Source: Oceanospirillum sp048265165 (GTDB taxonomy: Bacteria > Pseudomonadota > Gammaproteobacteria > Pseudomonadales > Halomonadaceae). Taken from it: a DNA stretch of 64,000 nucleotides. Positions 8,115 to 16,794 of this stretch are shown in pieces. The position numbers and the translations under genes are program-made. The stretch spans positions 124,001 through 188,000 of the forward strand of contig NZ_JBLXCD010000006.1 in assembly GCF_048265165.1 (NCBI RefSeq), in the 5' to 3' direction. Positions within the stretch are counted from its first letter, which is position 1; each line of letters begins with the position of its first letter. The notes under the pieces were generated by a model, which saw only the letters and a list, made by a program, of their open reading frames with translations, made no database searches and was not told the DNA's origin.

Positions 8115-9464
8115 CTATTCATCTGATCCGGAGGACTGAGAGATCATTCTCCCCTGCTGCAACAAATTTCCGGCGGCATCAATGTAACGTGAATCCACAT
8201 CGCAACAGAGAACATAACGCTTGTTGTTATGCTTGAAGGCTATAGCGAATGTAACATCAATACTGGCGTCCGGCAGTGCTAGGTATGGACGGGAAATACA
8301 GACGCGATCAGGGGATTCGATCGCCCGCTGAAAGTATTTTCGCCTTGCCCAGTTTGCCCCTTGAGCATGTTTCAGTGGATGGTATGGGTTGTTATTCTCA
8401 GTATGGGTCGGAGCGATAGTGCGGGTGATTTGACAGCCGTCACCATCGAGTAAAAATATACGGCGACAGCCTTCCTGTTCCAGTAACAACTTACTGCTCT
8501 GCTCAAAGCTTTGCTCCTGACGAAGCAGGTCAGCACAGGTGGTCATAAGGTTTTCAAATGTCGTCAGTTGAGACTGAAAATTAACACGCCGCTGCCGCTG
8601 GTGGCTGGCGTATTCTTTATGTAGGTTATCTATGGTGCTGGGCAGGTCATGATGTGCCTGACCATCAGCGGTGGGGCGGGCAAAATAGAAGCCCTGTACC
8701 ATATCAGCATCTGTATCCATAGCCAGCAAGGCCTCATCCTGATTTTCAATACCCTCGATCAGGACCAGTGACTCCGTTTCCCTCAGCAGGCTGACCAGGC
8801 GCGGGAATATGCGGCGGGCTCTGGGTTGCTGATGGGCGTTACGCACCATGGAACGATCCAGCTTGACTATATTCGGATTGATCTTCCAGATACGGTCAAA
8901 GTTGGACTGACCGGTACCAAAATCATCGATGGCGACTAGGAATCCGGCATTACGGAACTCCTGTACAAACTCCGCCAGAAGCATTTCGTCATGCACCGCG
9001 TCTTCCAGAATTTCCAGAACGATCTGGCCCGGTTGAAAGCCAAATTCCGCCAGAGTACGGCGTATTCCTGCTGCATCCATATTACTCTGACGTATCTCCT
9101 CCCCACGGATATTAAGAAATAGCCAACCATCTTTTATACCCAGCTGTCGGAAGTTCATCAGGTGCAGAGCTCGGCTGATCCGATCCAGGTGGCAGATTTG
9201 AGTCGGTGTATGGCACCGGGCAAAAAGAGCCAGAGGTGACTCCAGGGTTTGCCCCAGAAACGGGCGCATCAATGCTTCGTAACCGACGGTGCGTTGGTGT
9301 GTCAGTGAAATAATGGGCTGATAGTGGCTATGCAGAGCATAACCTGAAAAATGTCCGAAAAAACGCCCCTGATCCCGGCCTATCCTATTAGGATGAATCC
9401 CTAGTTGGCGGATATGCTCAGGCGCTGATAGGTGGCTGTCGGACAAATATTGTTTTGTAACCAT
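8115..9464 (-). CDS. EAL-domain c-di-GMP phosphodiesterase with C-terminal YkuI-like sensor
   Basis: Predicted cytosolic phosphodiesterase that cleaves c-di-GMP. The EAL domain occupies about 40-270: EAL at 63-65, NIRGEE, LEILED, IDDFGTG with the metal aspartates, VKLDRS, IEGIEN and QGFYFARP are all present, so it is probably active. After a helical linker, the C-terminal 150 residues (GCRRIFLLDGDGCQI, WARRKYFQRAI, YVLCCDVDSRYID) have the look of a Cache/PAS-like domain as in B. subtilis YkuI, with no membrane segment. ATG 9464 follows an AGGA; an upstream extension of 14 codons is less likely. It lies 141 bases before the phosphorylase gene on the same strand. Confidence 0.85.
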   Translation of the reverse strand: MVTKQYLSDSHLSAPEHIRQLGIHPNRIGRDQGRFFGHFSGYALHSHYQPIISLTHQRTVGYEALMRPFLGQTLESPLALFARCHTPTQICHLDRISRALHLMNFRQLGIKDGWLFLNIRGEEIRQSNMDAAGIRRTLAEFGFQPGQIVLEILEDAVHDEMLLAEFVQEFRNAGFLVAIDDFGTGQSNFDRIWKINPNIVKLDRSMVRNAHQQPRARRIFPRLVSLLRETESLVLIEGIENQDEALLAMDTDADMVQGFYFARPTADGQAHHDLPSTIDNLHKEYASHQRQRRVNFQSQLTTFENLMTTCADLLRQEQSFEQSSKLLLEQEGCRRIFLLDGDGCQITRTIAPTHTENNNPYHPLKHAQGANWARRKYFQRAIESPDRVCISRPYLALPDASIDVTFAIAFKHNNKRYVLCCDVDSRYIDAAGNLLQQGRMISQSSGSDE

Positions 9465-9941
9465 TATGCACTGTCCTGTGGTAAGGGGTATGCTCATGAT
9501 GCACAAAACAGGCCAGAATACCGAGAAACTTTACTGGCAGGAAAGCACCATAATTCAGCATGTTGCGATGCTTTATGCTCAAGGCTGGAATTTTTAATGC
9601 TCTATTTTAGTGCCTGTAATGTTTTTTTATTTTGCTTTGTACTTTTTTGGTGCGCCTCTGTTTTTCTTGGCGTGACATTCTTCAGATTAGCACTCTTTTT
9701 TATACCATAGTTATGTGATTTAAACGCACTGGGCAGACGTGATGCTTAAAGCTGTAGTCTATAGCGTTGGTTTTGCCTTGCGCAGGTGCAAAAGAGGTCT
9801 TTTGGTGTAAAATACCGGCTCTGAATTTTTTACGAATTGTCGTCTAAAGGATTGTTGAATCAATTGGTTAGGCGGCCGCCGCTGTAGCCCTTTGATAATA
9901 ACCAATCGGGCACCCTGAACTGAATGAGTTGATTGGTAGAT
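9465..9941. other. Divergent intergenic region between EAL gene and purU
   Basis: A T-rich 477-base region that must hold promoters in both directions. A TAAAAT at 9808-9813 could be the -10 of the purU promoter, without a good -35. The leader then contains ATTGGTTA (9860s) and its complement TAACCAAT about 35 bases on, which may pair around a GC-rich core. No gene or known riboswitch was recognised. Confidence 0.35.
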
Positions 9942-10796
9942 ATGGAACGGACATATACCTTAGTAATCTCCTGCCCTGACCGGGTAGGCATTGTAGCAAA
10001 AGTCAGTAACTTCCTGGCGATGTATGGTGGTTGGATTACCGAAGCCAGTCATCACTCTGACCGGATGGCGAACTGGTTTTTTATGCGTCATGAGATTCGG
10101 GCTGATACTGTTCCCTTTGATCTGGAAGAGTTCCGTACGGCTTTTGCGCCGATCGCCCGTGAATTTGAAATGGATTGGTTTATTTCAGATTCTGATCAGA
10201 AAAAGCGTGTGGTGCTGATGGCCAGTAAAGAGTCGCACTGCCTGGTGGATCTGTTGCATCGTTGGCAGAGTGGTGAGCTTAAAATTGAAATTCCCTGTGT
10301 GATATCCAACCATGAGGATTTTCGTGATCTGGTGGAGTGGCATGGTATTGCGTATCACTATGTTCCGGTGGACAAGAATAATAAGCAGGCATCCTTCGAT
10401 AAAGTTGAGCAGCTGGTCGAAGAGGCGAATGCTGATTGTGTTGTCCTTGCGCGCTATATGCAGATCCTGCCACCGAATATATGTCAGAAATATGCTGGAC
10501 GCGTTATCAATATTCACCATAGCTTTTTGCCGTCTTTCGCTGGTGCGAAACCTTATCACCAGGCCTATGAGCGCGGTGTGAAGCTGATTGGTGCTACCTG
10601 TCATTATGTTACAGCTGAGCTCGATGCTGGCCCTATTATTGATCAGGATATTCAACGGGTAAGCCACAGGCACACGATCGAAGATATGGTACGACTGGGT
10701 AAAGATGTTGAGAAGGCGGTTCTGGCCCGTGGTTTGCGCTGGCATATTGAGGACCGAGTCCTGGTGCATGAGAATAAAACTGTCGTTTTTAACTGA
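9942..10796 (+). CDS. purU: Formyltetrahydrofolate deformylase
   Basis: Hydrolyses 10-formyl-tetrahydrofolate to formate and tetrahydrofolate, supplying formate for PurT and balancing the one-carbon pool. The 284-residue product has an N-terminal ACT domain (about 4-85, beginning YTLVISCPDRVGIVAKVSNF) and a C-terminal formyltransferase fold with INIHHSFLPSF (catalytic Asn and His) and AELDAGPII (catalytic Asp). An in-frame TTG lies three codons upstream at 9933; ATG 9942 is preferred. It stands alone, with an intrinsic terminator about 160 bases downstream. Confidence 0.93.
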   Translation: MERTYTLVISCPDRVGIVAKVSNFLAMYGGWITEASHHSDRMANWFFMRHEIRADTVPFDLEEFRTAFAPIAREFEMDWFISDSDQKKRVVLMASKESHCLVDLLHRWQSGELKIEIPCVISNHEDFRDLVEWHGIAYHYVPVDKNNKQASFDKVEQLVEEANADCVVLARYMQILPPNICQKYAGRVINIHHSFLPSFAGAKPYHQAYERGVKLIGATCHYVTAELDAGPIIDQDIQRVSHRHTIEDMVRLGKDVEKAVLARGLRWHIEDRVLVHENKTVVFN

Positions 10797-10980
10797 TCAG
10801 GGTAGCGTCTTTTGTAGGATATCTCTTACACGCAAAAAGGCAGTTCGCTTCTATTGTGTTCGTCGAGGATGTTTTAGAATGAAGTCTCTCGGGGAAATGT
10901 AGAAAAGCGCAATGGAAGCGAGTCCATGGAAAGGACTGTTATCGTATGTAGAGAGCCTCCAAGGATTGGAGGCTTTTTTT
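10797..10980 (+). terminator. purU 3' region with intrinsic terminator
   Basis: AGCCTCCAA/TTGGAGGCT (10954-10974) is a 9-bp stem with a T7 tail: a strong terminator. The preceding 150 bases are long for a 3' untranslated region and contain a TAGAAT box near 10875 and an AGTCC/GGACT hairpin, so a small independent transcript ending at this terminator is possible. From 10981 to 11254 the DNA is T-rich and holds only the presumed promoter of the next gene. Confidence 0.8.
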
Positions 10981-11254
10981 TGCCCGAAATACTCAATTAG
11001 TGTTTTAGCTTTCTGTTTTAGTTTTCTCGGGGGCTATTCGGCTTTTATTCTTCCCTCTGCTTTTGTCATTTTTCCCTGACTTATCTGTTTCCTGCTTTTA
11101 CTTTCTGTCTCGGTGTTTCTTTGCCTGCGCTTAAATCACACTAAAGGGCGTGCTGCTGAGCCCGTCCCCCAAGATGACTGTTAATTTTTATCTTTTAACG
11201 GCTGCTATGCACCAATAGAATAGCGGCACCCGTAATGAGAGTGTTGATATTTTA

Positions 11255-12394
11255 ATGCCAGTCCATCGCAAGGATATTGCTGTGATTATTCAAAAAGAGC
11301 CTTTTCGTCTTTTGACCTTTTGTTTTGCCATGATTGTTGGTTTGTCGTGCGTACTAATGAGCTCTCAGGTTAAGGCGGAGCGGATTATTATCCCTGTTGC
11401 GTTCAGCACACCGGATACAGGGTTTGCAGGTGGTGGTGCTGTGATCTGGGCGATACCAAACCCAGAAGCGGGTGAGAATAAAAAAGATACAGTGAATGCT
11501 TTTGGCTACTTGTCGCAAAAAGGCCAAGTGATGCTGGCGTTGAGTTCCAGCTTGTATCGCAGTGAGGGCTCCATGTTACTGGAACCGTCCGTGGCTTTTG
11601 GTAAAAGTGTTTCTACCAGCCATGGTATTGGTTCTCTCAGTCGCACGGGTTCTGAAGAAAGCTACGAAGCTGAGTATGTTCGTCTTAATTTTATGGCGGG
11701 CTGGCGCTTATTAAAAGATAGTTATTTTGGCCCTGCAATAAGCCTTCAACACCGCAAGTATACTGATCTTTCTGAGGCAAGAGGGCTTAAGGATTATCTG
11801 GCCGACAATAATGAGAAAATGCAGTCTACGCGGCTTGGTTTAGGTTTTCAGTTAAAGCGTGATACTCGGGATAATAGCTTCTACAGTCAAAAAGGAGTGT
11901 TTAGTGAGGCTGAATTTTTGGCCTTTGATACATCATGGGGTAGTGACTATAACTTTAATCTTTTTGGTTTGGAGCATCGTCGTTTTATCCCTCTTGATTC
12001 GCGTTCTGTATTGGCCATTCAGGGAAAAATTAAAGCAGTTAGTGGTCATGCTCCCTATGACCAGATGCCTGCAATTGGTGGTGCTCAAAGCATCCGGGGA
12101 CTGCTGCAGAATCGCTATCGTGATGAGCTGGCACTGTCCGGTCAAGTTGAGTGGCGCCGGATTTTGACAGATAAATGGGGTATGGCGGTCTTTAGTGGCT
12201 TTGGCGATGTGTTTCCATCCTTCGATCAGGTTAGTGCTTCTGATCTGAAGTACGCTCTTGGGGTTGGTGGTCGCTATGCTCTGGGCCAGAAGCAGCGGGT
12301 TAATCTACGCCTGGATTTTGGCTATAGTGACGCACTGGGTGATGCAGAAGCAGATGGCTTCAATGTCTATTTTCAGGTGGGTGAAGCGTTCTGA
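11255..12394 (+). CDS. BamA/TamA-family outer-membrane beta-barrel protein without POTRA domains
   Basis: A 379-residue outer-membrane protein of the Omp85 surface-antigen type. It has a signal segment (about 19-41, ending near VKAE), then only the barrel: alternating strands, the lid-loop signature GGAQSIRGL near residue 275 (the VRGF-like motif of the family), and a C-terminal phenylalanine as needed for barrel assembly. There is no room for periplasmic POTRA domains, unlike BamA and TamA, so it is not the main assembly machine. It is followed 83 bases on by a CbiM-like membrane protein gene. Its cargo or role is unknown. Confidence 0.75.
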   Translation: MPVHRKDIAVIIQKEPFRLLTFCFAMIVGLSCVLMSSQVKAERIIIPVAFSTPDTGFAGGGAVIWAIPNPEAGENKKDTVNAFGYLSQKGQVMLALSSSLYRSEGSMLLEPSVAFGKSVSTSHGIGSLSRTGSEESYEAEYVRLNFMAGWRLLKDSYFGPAISLQHRKYTDLSEARGLKDYLADNNEKMQSTRLGLGFQLKRDTRDNSFYSQKGVFSEAEFLAFDTSWGSDYNFNLFGLEHRRFIPLDSRSVLAIQGKIKAVSGHAPYDQMPAIGGAQSIRGLLQNRYRDELALSGQVEWRRILTDKWGMAVFSGFGDVFPSFDQVSASDLKYALGVGGRYALGQKQRVNLRLDFGYSDALGDAEADGFNVYFQVGEAF

Positions 12395-12477
12395 TTGCTT
12401 TGAACCAGGTCTGCTGAATAAAGAACTCTATTCCTTATGTTTTAGTGTAACGCTGCACTTTTTGTGGAAGATAACAG

Positions 12478-13149
12478 ATGAATTTCTCCTCTACTGAAAT
12501 TGAAGGCCTTTGGGTCTGGGTTGCAAATGTTGCAGCGCTTATCGGGCTTTTTCAGGCCGTCCGCTACGCTCAATGGAAAAAACTGTTGGCAGATACTCTG
12601 TTCCAGCATCTTTTTTTAGGCGCCACTGTTTTTGTGACACTGCTCTGGCAGCTTAAGGCGGATATTACACCTTTGGTCAGCCTGCACTTTCTGATGTCGA
12701 TGACATTAACGGTGATGTTCCGTTGGCCCTTTGCTTTAATGGCCAGTGTATTAGCCCTGATAGGGCTGACCTGGACCGGGAAGGCTCCGGTTGAATTGTT
12801 GGGGGTTAATATTATGACCTCAGCGGTTGTCCCCGTTGCTGCGAGCCACTTTATTTACCGTTGGGCGGATAAGCGCCTGCCGGATAATTTTTTTGTTATT
12901 CTTTTTGTGGGTTGTTTCTTCGGTAGTGCACTGACCGCTTTGGCTTCCGGGTTGTCTTTGATGGCTGTGCTTTGGCTGGGGTCTACCTCTTATGATTTTG
13001 CCCGGATTTCAGGTGAGTACTTTCTCTTCCTGCCGGTTATTTTGCCTCCGGAGGCTGTGGTGAATGGTATGCTGCTCAGCTCTCTTATGGTATTCAAGCC
13101 AGACTGGGTGCAAGGTTTTGATTACAAACGCTATTTTGATGATAAATAG
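12478..13149 (+). CDS. CbiM-like energy-coupling factor permease family protein
   Basis: A 223-residue inner-membrane protein with about six hydrophobic helices. The end part (PEYFLFLPVILPPEAVVNGML-like pattern, with LPPEAVVNG) fits the CbiM family of ECF transporter substrate-binding units. The N-terminal His-containing loop that binds cobalt or nickel in true CbiM (MHIMEG) is absent, and no CbiN, CbiQ or ATPase gene is adjacent. It is therefore an orphan CbiM-like protein of unknown substrate. Position between a barrel protein gene and a Mn-riboswitch-controlled exporter hints at metal handling but does not prove it. Confidence 0.65.
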   Translation: MNFSSTEIEGLWVWVANVAALIGLFQAVRYAQWKKLLADTLFQHLFLGATVFVTLLWQLKADITPLVSLHFLMSMTLTVMFRWPFALMASVLALIGLTWTGKAPVELLGVNIMTSAVVPVAASHFIYRWADKRLPDNFFVILFVGCFFGSALTALASGLSLMAVLWLGSTSYDFARISGEYFLFLPVILPPEAVVNGMLLSSLMVFKPDWVQGFDYKRYFDDK

Positions 13150-13222
13150 CAGGCCGTTCTTTTAGGCTGTTGCCATTGATAGTGCTGGATTAAATGCCGG
13201 GTTCTGCTAGTATTCTTCTCGT

Positions 13223-13393
13223 CCCGGGGGAGTAGTCGCTCTTCTTGTCTGATATTTTCTCTCTGAAAATACCTTAGGCGAATATGACAGAGGTTTACAT
13301 CAACATAGTTGGTCCTCATGACCATGGTGTAAACAGCCGCATTGATCTGCAATGCGGCCTGACGAGACCTGTGACACAACGCACTGAACCGGG
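13223..13393 (+). ncRNA. yybP-ykoY manganese riboswitch
   Basis: The 5' element GGGGGAGUAGUCGC (13226 on) matches the conserved L1 motif of this class, and the 3' element with CUGACGAGACCUGUGACACAAC...CACUGA (13352-13387) matches the L3 side that forms the Mn2+ pocket. CCCGG at 13223-13227 can pair with CCGGG at 13389-13393 to close P1. The downstream gene is a GDT1/UPF0016 Mn exporter, a known regulon member for this riboswitch in gammaproteobacteria and Xanthomonas. Motif recall and context only; no covariance search was run. Confidence 0.85.
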
Positions 13394-13437
13394 GCCGGAG
13401 CAGTGTGATGTGTCATAGTGTTTGTTCTCTGCCGGCC
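13393..13437 (+). promoter_or_regulatory. Candidate expression platform of the Mn riboswitch
   Basis: GGCCGG (13393-13398) can pair with CCGGCC (13432-13437). This helix competes with P1 for the G residues at 13393-13394 and includes GGAG (13397-13400), a Shine-Dalgarno sequence placed 7 bases before an in-frame ATG at 13408. No T-run follows, so control of ribosome access is more likely than transcription termination. Confidence 0.5.
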
Positions 13438-13452
13438 TCTAAAGTGAATTTC

Positions 13453-14031
13453 ATGGAAGCCTTCTTTTTTTCGACCTTCTCAGTCGCTCTTGCCGAAATA
13501 GGTGACAAGACTCAGCTGCTGGCATTTCTTCTGATATCCCGTTTTCGTAAACCCTGGCCAATTATCTGGGGTATCCTGGTGGCTACACTGGCAAATCATG
13601 TCATTGCAGGCTGGTTAGGTGCTGTTGCAGCGGATTGGTTGCAAGGTGACTGGCTGAACGGGTTGGTGGGTGGTTCTTTTATTGCGGTTGGTCTTTGGAT
13701 TCTGATGCCTGACAAACTGGATGATGATACGAAGAATCCCTATGAGAAGTATGGTGCTTTTCTGGCAACGGTTGTTCTGTTTTTTATCGCAGAAATAGGG
13801 GATAAAACCCAGGTTGCTACTATTATTCTTGGGGCTCAGTTTGATGCGCTGTTCTGGGTCGTTATGGGAACAACGGTGGGGATGCTGCTGGCTAATGTGC
13901 CTGTGGTCGCCATTGGGCATCTGGCGGTGGATCGACTGCCGTTGAAATGGATTCGTATCGGTGCCAGTGGTGTTTTTGTTTTGCTCGGTATCTGGGTTCT
14001 GTTATCTGACCAAGCGATTATGAGCCATTAA
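13453..14031 (+). CDS. GDT1/UPF0016 (TMEM165) family manganese exporter
   Basis: A 192-residue inner-membrane cation exchanger with six helices in two repeats. Each repeat carries the family hallmark E-x-G-D-K-T: AEIGDKTQLLAF near residue 12 and AEIGDKTQVATI near 115. Bacterial members (MneA type) expel Mn2+, which fits the Mn riboswitch directly upstream. ATG 13453 gives the standard family N-terminus (MEAFFFSTF) with only a weak AAAGTG ribosome site; the in-frame ATG 13408 has a much better GGAG site and would add 15 residues. A terminator follows at 14070. Confidence 0.9.
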   Translation: MEAFFFSTFSVALAEIGDKTQLLAFLLISRFRKPWPIIWGILVATLANHVIAGWLGAVAADWLQGDWLNGLVGGSFIAVGLWILMPDKLDDDTKNPYEKYGAFLATVVLFFIAEIGDKTQVATIILGAQFDALFWVVMGTTVGMLLANVPVVAIGHLAVDRLPLKWIRIGASGVFVLLGIWVLLSDQAIMSH

Positions 14032-14069
14032 CCTGTAAGGCGTGTATTGAGAAGTGTATTGGTCAGAAG

Positions 14070-14105
14070 GCCGGTTGAGTGATTAAAACGTTCAACCGGC
14101 TTTTT
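14070..14105 (+). terminator. Intrinsic terminator after GDT1-type exporter
   Basis: GCCGGTTGA pairs with TCAACCGGC, followed by TTTTT; 38 bases after the stop codon and just before the convergent regA gene. Confidence 0.85.
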
Positions 14106-14129
14106 GCATTCTGGCTTCTTCTGACGAGC

Positions 14130-14711
14130 TTACTCACGGACAGGGCGCTTCTGTAACTTACGCTGTAAGGTACGGCGGTGCATGCCCAACTGGCGAGCTG
14201 TGGCGGAAATATTACCGTCATTTTCTGTCAGTACCTTTTGAATATGCTCCCACGTCAGGCGGTTAACACTCATGGGTTTGTCCGCAATTTCCTGGCTTGG
14301 GTTAGCATCGGTTTGCTTCAGCGCGGCAAGAATTTCATCCGTATCAGCAGGCTTGGGCAGGTAGTTAACCGCGCCGAGCTTGATCGCTTCGACTGCGGTG
14401 GCAATACTGGAGTATCCGGTCAGAATAATGACCTTGCAGTCGGGTACAAGTTTTAACAGACTGGGCAGTAGGTTAAGACCGGTATCGCCTTCCATTTTAA
14501 GATCAAGTGATGCCAGACTGGGCTGATGCTGTTCGATTAGCGGAAGGGCTTCTTCTGCTGACTCAGCCACAACCGTGTCGTAACCTCGCCGAGTCAGGGA
14601 CCGGGACATGACCTGAGAAAACACCGGATCGTCATCGACAATGAGAAATATGTTGTTGCGCAGCTCCGGTTCTTTAAGACCGGAATTATTCAGATTGTTT
14701 TGCGGGCTCAC
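14130..14711 (-). CDS. regA: RegA/PrrA/ActR-type redox response regulator
   Basis: Partner of the adjacent RegB kinase; family members control respiration and redox-balance genes. The receiver domain (about 20-135) has the acidic cluster VDDD, the phosphoacceptor Asp near 70 (SLDLKM) and the LTGYSS and NYLPKPA switch motifs. The C-terminal Fis-type helix-turn-helix GNISATARQLGMHRRTLQRKL is nearly invariant in the RegA family. The GTG start at 14711 has AAGAGGA 7 bases upstream and overlaps the regB end by 26 bases; the longer frame from 14744 has no ribosome site. Translational coupling to regB is likely. Confidence 0.9.
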   Translation of the reverse strand: MSPQNNLNNSGLKEPELRNNIFLIVDDDPVFSQVMSRSLTRRGYDTVVAESAEEALPLIEQHQPSLASLDLKMEGDTGLNLLPSLLKLVPDCKVIILTGYSSIATAVEAIKLGAVNYLPKPADTDEILAALKQTDANPSQEIADKPMSVNRLTWEHIQKVLTENDGNISATARQLGMHRRTLQRKLQKRPVRE

Positions 14712-16014
14712 TGTTGAGTCCTCTTGTTGGATCACTGGCGGCATTCGGTTGAATCACCGGCAAGGTGACTTCGGTGAGAGTGCCGCTCTTTGTTTGATGG
14801 TCATTCGATGGGCTATTCTTCAGGCTATACAATCGCACTGTACCCTGAAAGCGATTGATGGTCGCATGGGTCAGAAAAAGACCGATACCCATTCCTTCTT
14901 CTTTGGTCGAAATAAAAGCCTCGCCGAGTCGGCTTGCTACGTCGGGGTCAATTCCCGGGCCGTAATCCCTGATGCGGATAACGCATTCTACATTATCCCA
15001 GCTCACGCTAATATCCACACGTTGCGGGCTGACATCTGCTGCATTATTTAACAGATTCAGCAGGGCTTGCTCCAGCGTTTTATCTCTTTCCAAAAGAGGC
15101 ATAGCCTGATCTTTTTGGCAATCCAGGCTGAATTTTACATCGGGCCTCAGAACTTGCCAGTCTTCAATAACGGGTGCAATAAAATCACAGACAGGTGTTT
15201 GGCTGACACGATTAATCTCTGCCTGTTGGGTCAGTAACTGAAGCTTATCTTTACAGCGGTCAACCTGCTGGCGCATTAGTGCCAGATCCTCCTGCAGCAG
15301 CTTATCATCCGGATAATCATGGCTCAGATCTTTTAGCATAACCGCCAGTGTGGAAAGTGGCGTGCCCAGTTCATGGGCTGTTCCTGCTGCCTGGGTGGCA
15401 ACCGCCAGAATCTGTTCGTCCCGAAGCACCTGTTCACGCACCTCACCCAGCATTTTTTCTCTGTGCCGGAGTGTGTGTGCCATTTTAAAGACAAAGGTTG
15501 TGATCAACCCGGTGGACAGCAGAAAGTTCAGCCACATACCCAGCAGGTGAAGATTGATTCCTGCGCCAGTGTGGCTGAGCTCCGGAACCGCAATATAGAA
15601 CTGCATCAGAAAGGTATAAGAACTGAGTACTGCTGCAGCGATAATCCAGGTGAAAATCCAGGGCAGGGTTGCAGCACTGATGGTAAGAGGAACCAGAAAA
15701 TAGGAGATAAAAGGGTTGTTGGCACCACCGGAATAATAGAAAAAAAGGCTCAGGCCGATAACATCTGCCAGTAGGTGAAACAGGTACTCTGAGTCCGTCA
15801 CTCTGTAGGGTAGGCCCAGTCGCCACCAGGTCAGCATATTCATGACGGCCATGACGATAATGATCATGATCAGAGGGATGGCCAGCAGGTGAATTTTAAG
15901 TACTTCAGTGCCGATAATGACCGATATCAGAAAACCGGTCCACGCGATACCTCGGATCAGCGTCAGGCGAATCAGGTTACGTCCGGGTGTTGATAGTGGT
16001 AATGGCTGGTGCAT
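14686..16014 (-). CDS. regB: RegB/PrrB/RoxS-type redox sensor histidine kinase
   Basis: Six-helix membrane sensor (about 15-180) with a cytosolic kinase core. The quinone-binding motif GGXXNPF is present as GGANNPF at 96-102. The H-box AAGTAHELGTPL puts the phosphorylated His at 214, and Cys254 in QVDRCKDKL lies exactly 40 residues on, the same spacing as His225 and redox-active Cys265 of Rhodobacter RegB. N and G boxes (NLLNNAAD, DYGPGID, GMGIGLFL) are intact, so all features of a redox-responsive kinase are kept. ATG 16014 is preferred over the GTG four codons upstream. Confidence 0.9.
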   Translation of the reverse strand: MHQPLPLSTPGRNLIRLTLIRGIAWTGFLISVIIGTEVLKIHLLAIPLIMIIIVMAVMNMLTWWRLGLPYRVTDSEYLFHLLADVIGLSLFFYYSGGANNPFISYFLVPLTISAATLPWIFTWIIAAAVLSSYTFLMQFYIAVPELSHTGAGINLHLLGMWLNFLLSTGLITTFVFKMAHTLRHREKMLGEVREQVLRDEQILAVATQAAGTAHELGTPLSTLAVMLKDLSHDYPDDKLLQEDLALMRQQVDRCKDKLQLLTQQAEINRVSQTPVCDFIAPVIEDWQVLRPDVKFSLDCQKDQAMPLLERDKTLEQALLNLLNNAADVSPQRVDISVSWDNVECVIRIRDYGPGIDPDVASRLGEAFISTKEEGMGIGLFLTHATINRFQGTVRLYSLKNSPSNDHQTKSGTLTEVTLPVIQPNAASDPTRGLNSEPAKQSE

Positions 16015-16211
16015 GCAAATACCCACTGAATGAAGTTTGAAAATAATGCGTTGAATATCAAAACATTATGCCTTGTTGCATGCTTAAACGGGAGATTTTA
16101 AGTCGTAGCATAATGTCGCAGGTAATCTGAGGGCTAAAACGATCTGCCCTGAGCTTTCCAGCGTATAAGTCTGGCAATAGATCTTAATTCCGGGAAAGGA
16201 GAGAAAAGGGT

Positions 16212-16778
16212 ATGCGATATATCCTGTTGTTATGGACATTGTTTGTGCTGGTGGGGTGTAGCTCTATGAAGATTGAAGATTTTTCAGATAAAGCCCCCCA
16301 GTTAGTACTGGAGGATTATTTCCGGGGTAAAACATATGCCTGGGGTATTTTTGAGGATAGGTTTGGCTCTGTTCGTCGACAGTTTCAGGTTGAGATTGAT
16401 GGTCACTGGGACGGTGAAACACTGACGCTGGAGGAGTACTTCCTTTATGACGATGGTGAGGAAGACAAGCGTACCTGGATTATTACTAAGCGGGAGGATG
16501 GTCACTATACTGGTGTCTTTGGTGATATTGTCGGTGAGGCCAAGGGGCAGGTTCGTGGCAATGCGCTCAATTGGGTTTATACCATGGACTTACCTGTCGG
16601 TGACGATACATGGCGGGTTAAATTTGATGACTGGATGTTTTTGCAGCCCGGAAAGGTGATTGTTAATCGGGCTGTTATCAAAAAATGGGGTTTGGAGTTG
16701 GGTACAGTCACCTTGTTTTTTACCCAGGAGCGGATGTTACGGGAAGCCCCTTTTTCTCTGATGTCATCGTCAAAGTGA
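16212..16778 (+). CDS. DUF3833 family lipoprotein
   Basis: A 188-residue predicted lipoprotein: short hydrophobic signal with lipobox LVGC (Cys16), then a beta-rich domain of the DUF3833 family with repeated YFRGKTYAWGIFEDRFG and WVYTMDLPVGDDTWRVKFDDWMF patterns that suggest a lipocalin-like barrel. GGAGAG lies just before the ATG. Function is unknown. It ends 16 bases before the convergent diguanylate cyclase gene with no terminator between them. Confidence 0.8.
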   Translation: MRYILLLWTLFVLVGCSSMKIEDFSDKAPQLVLEDYFRGKTYAWGIFEDRFGSVRRQFQVEIDGHWDGETLTLEEYFLYDDGEEDKRTWIITKREDGHYTGVFGDIVGEAKGQVRGNALNWVYTMDLPVGDDTWRVKFDDWMFLQPGKVIVNRAVIKKWGLELGTVTLFFTQERMLREAPFSLMSSSK

Positions 16779-16794
16779 AGTTAGCCATCGCTGG

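Noticed and set aside
9432..9710. 92-codon plus-strand frame ending in a hydrophobic stretch between the EAL gene and purU
   Set aside because: It begins inside the EAL gene, its hydrophobicity comes from a T-rich intergenic region, and no ribosome site is present.
9838..9941. Riboswitch in the purU leader
   Set aside because: Some self-complementarity exists, but no match to a folate, glycine, purine or SAM-class motif that I know.
10185..10769. 194-codon frame antisense to purU
   Set aside because: Shadow of the purU frame; no family features and no start signals.
13131..13379. 82-codon minus-strand frame across the Mn riboswitch
   Set aside because: The region is explained by the structured RNA; the frame has no ribosome site or similarity.
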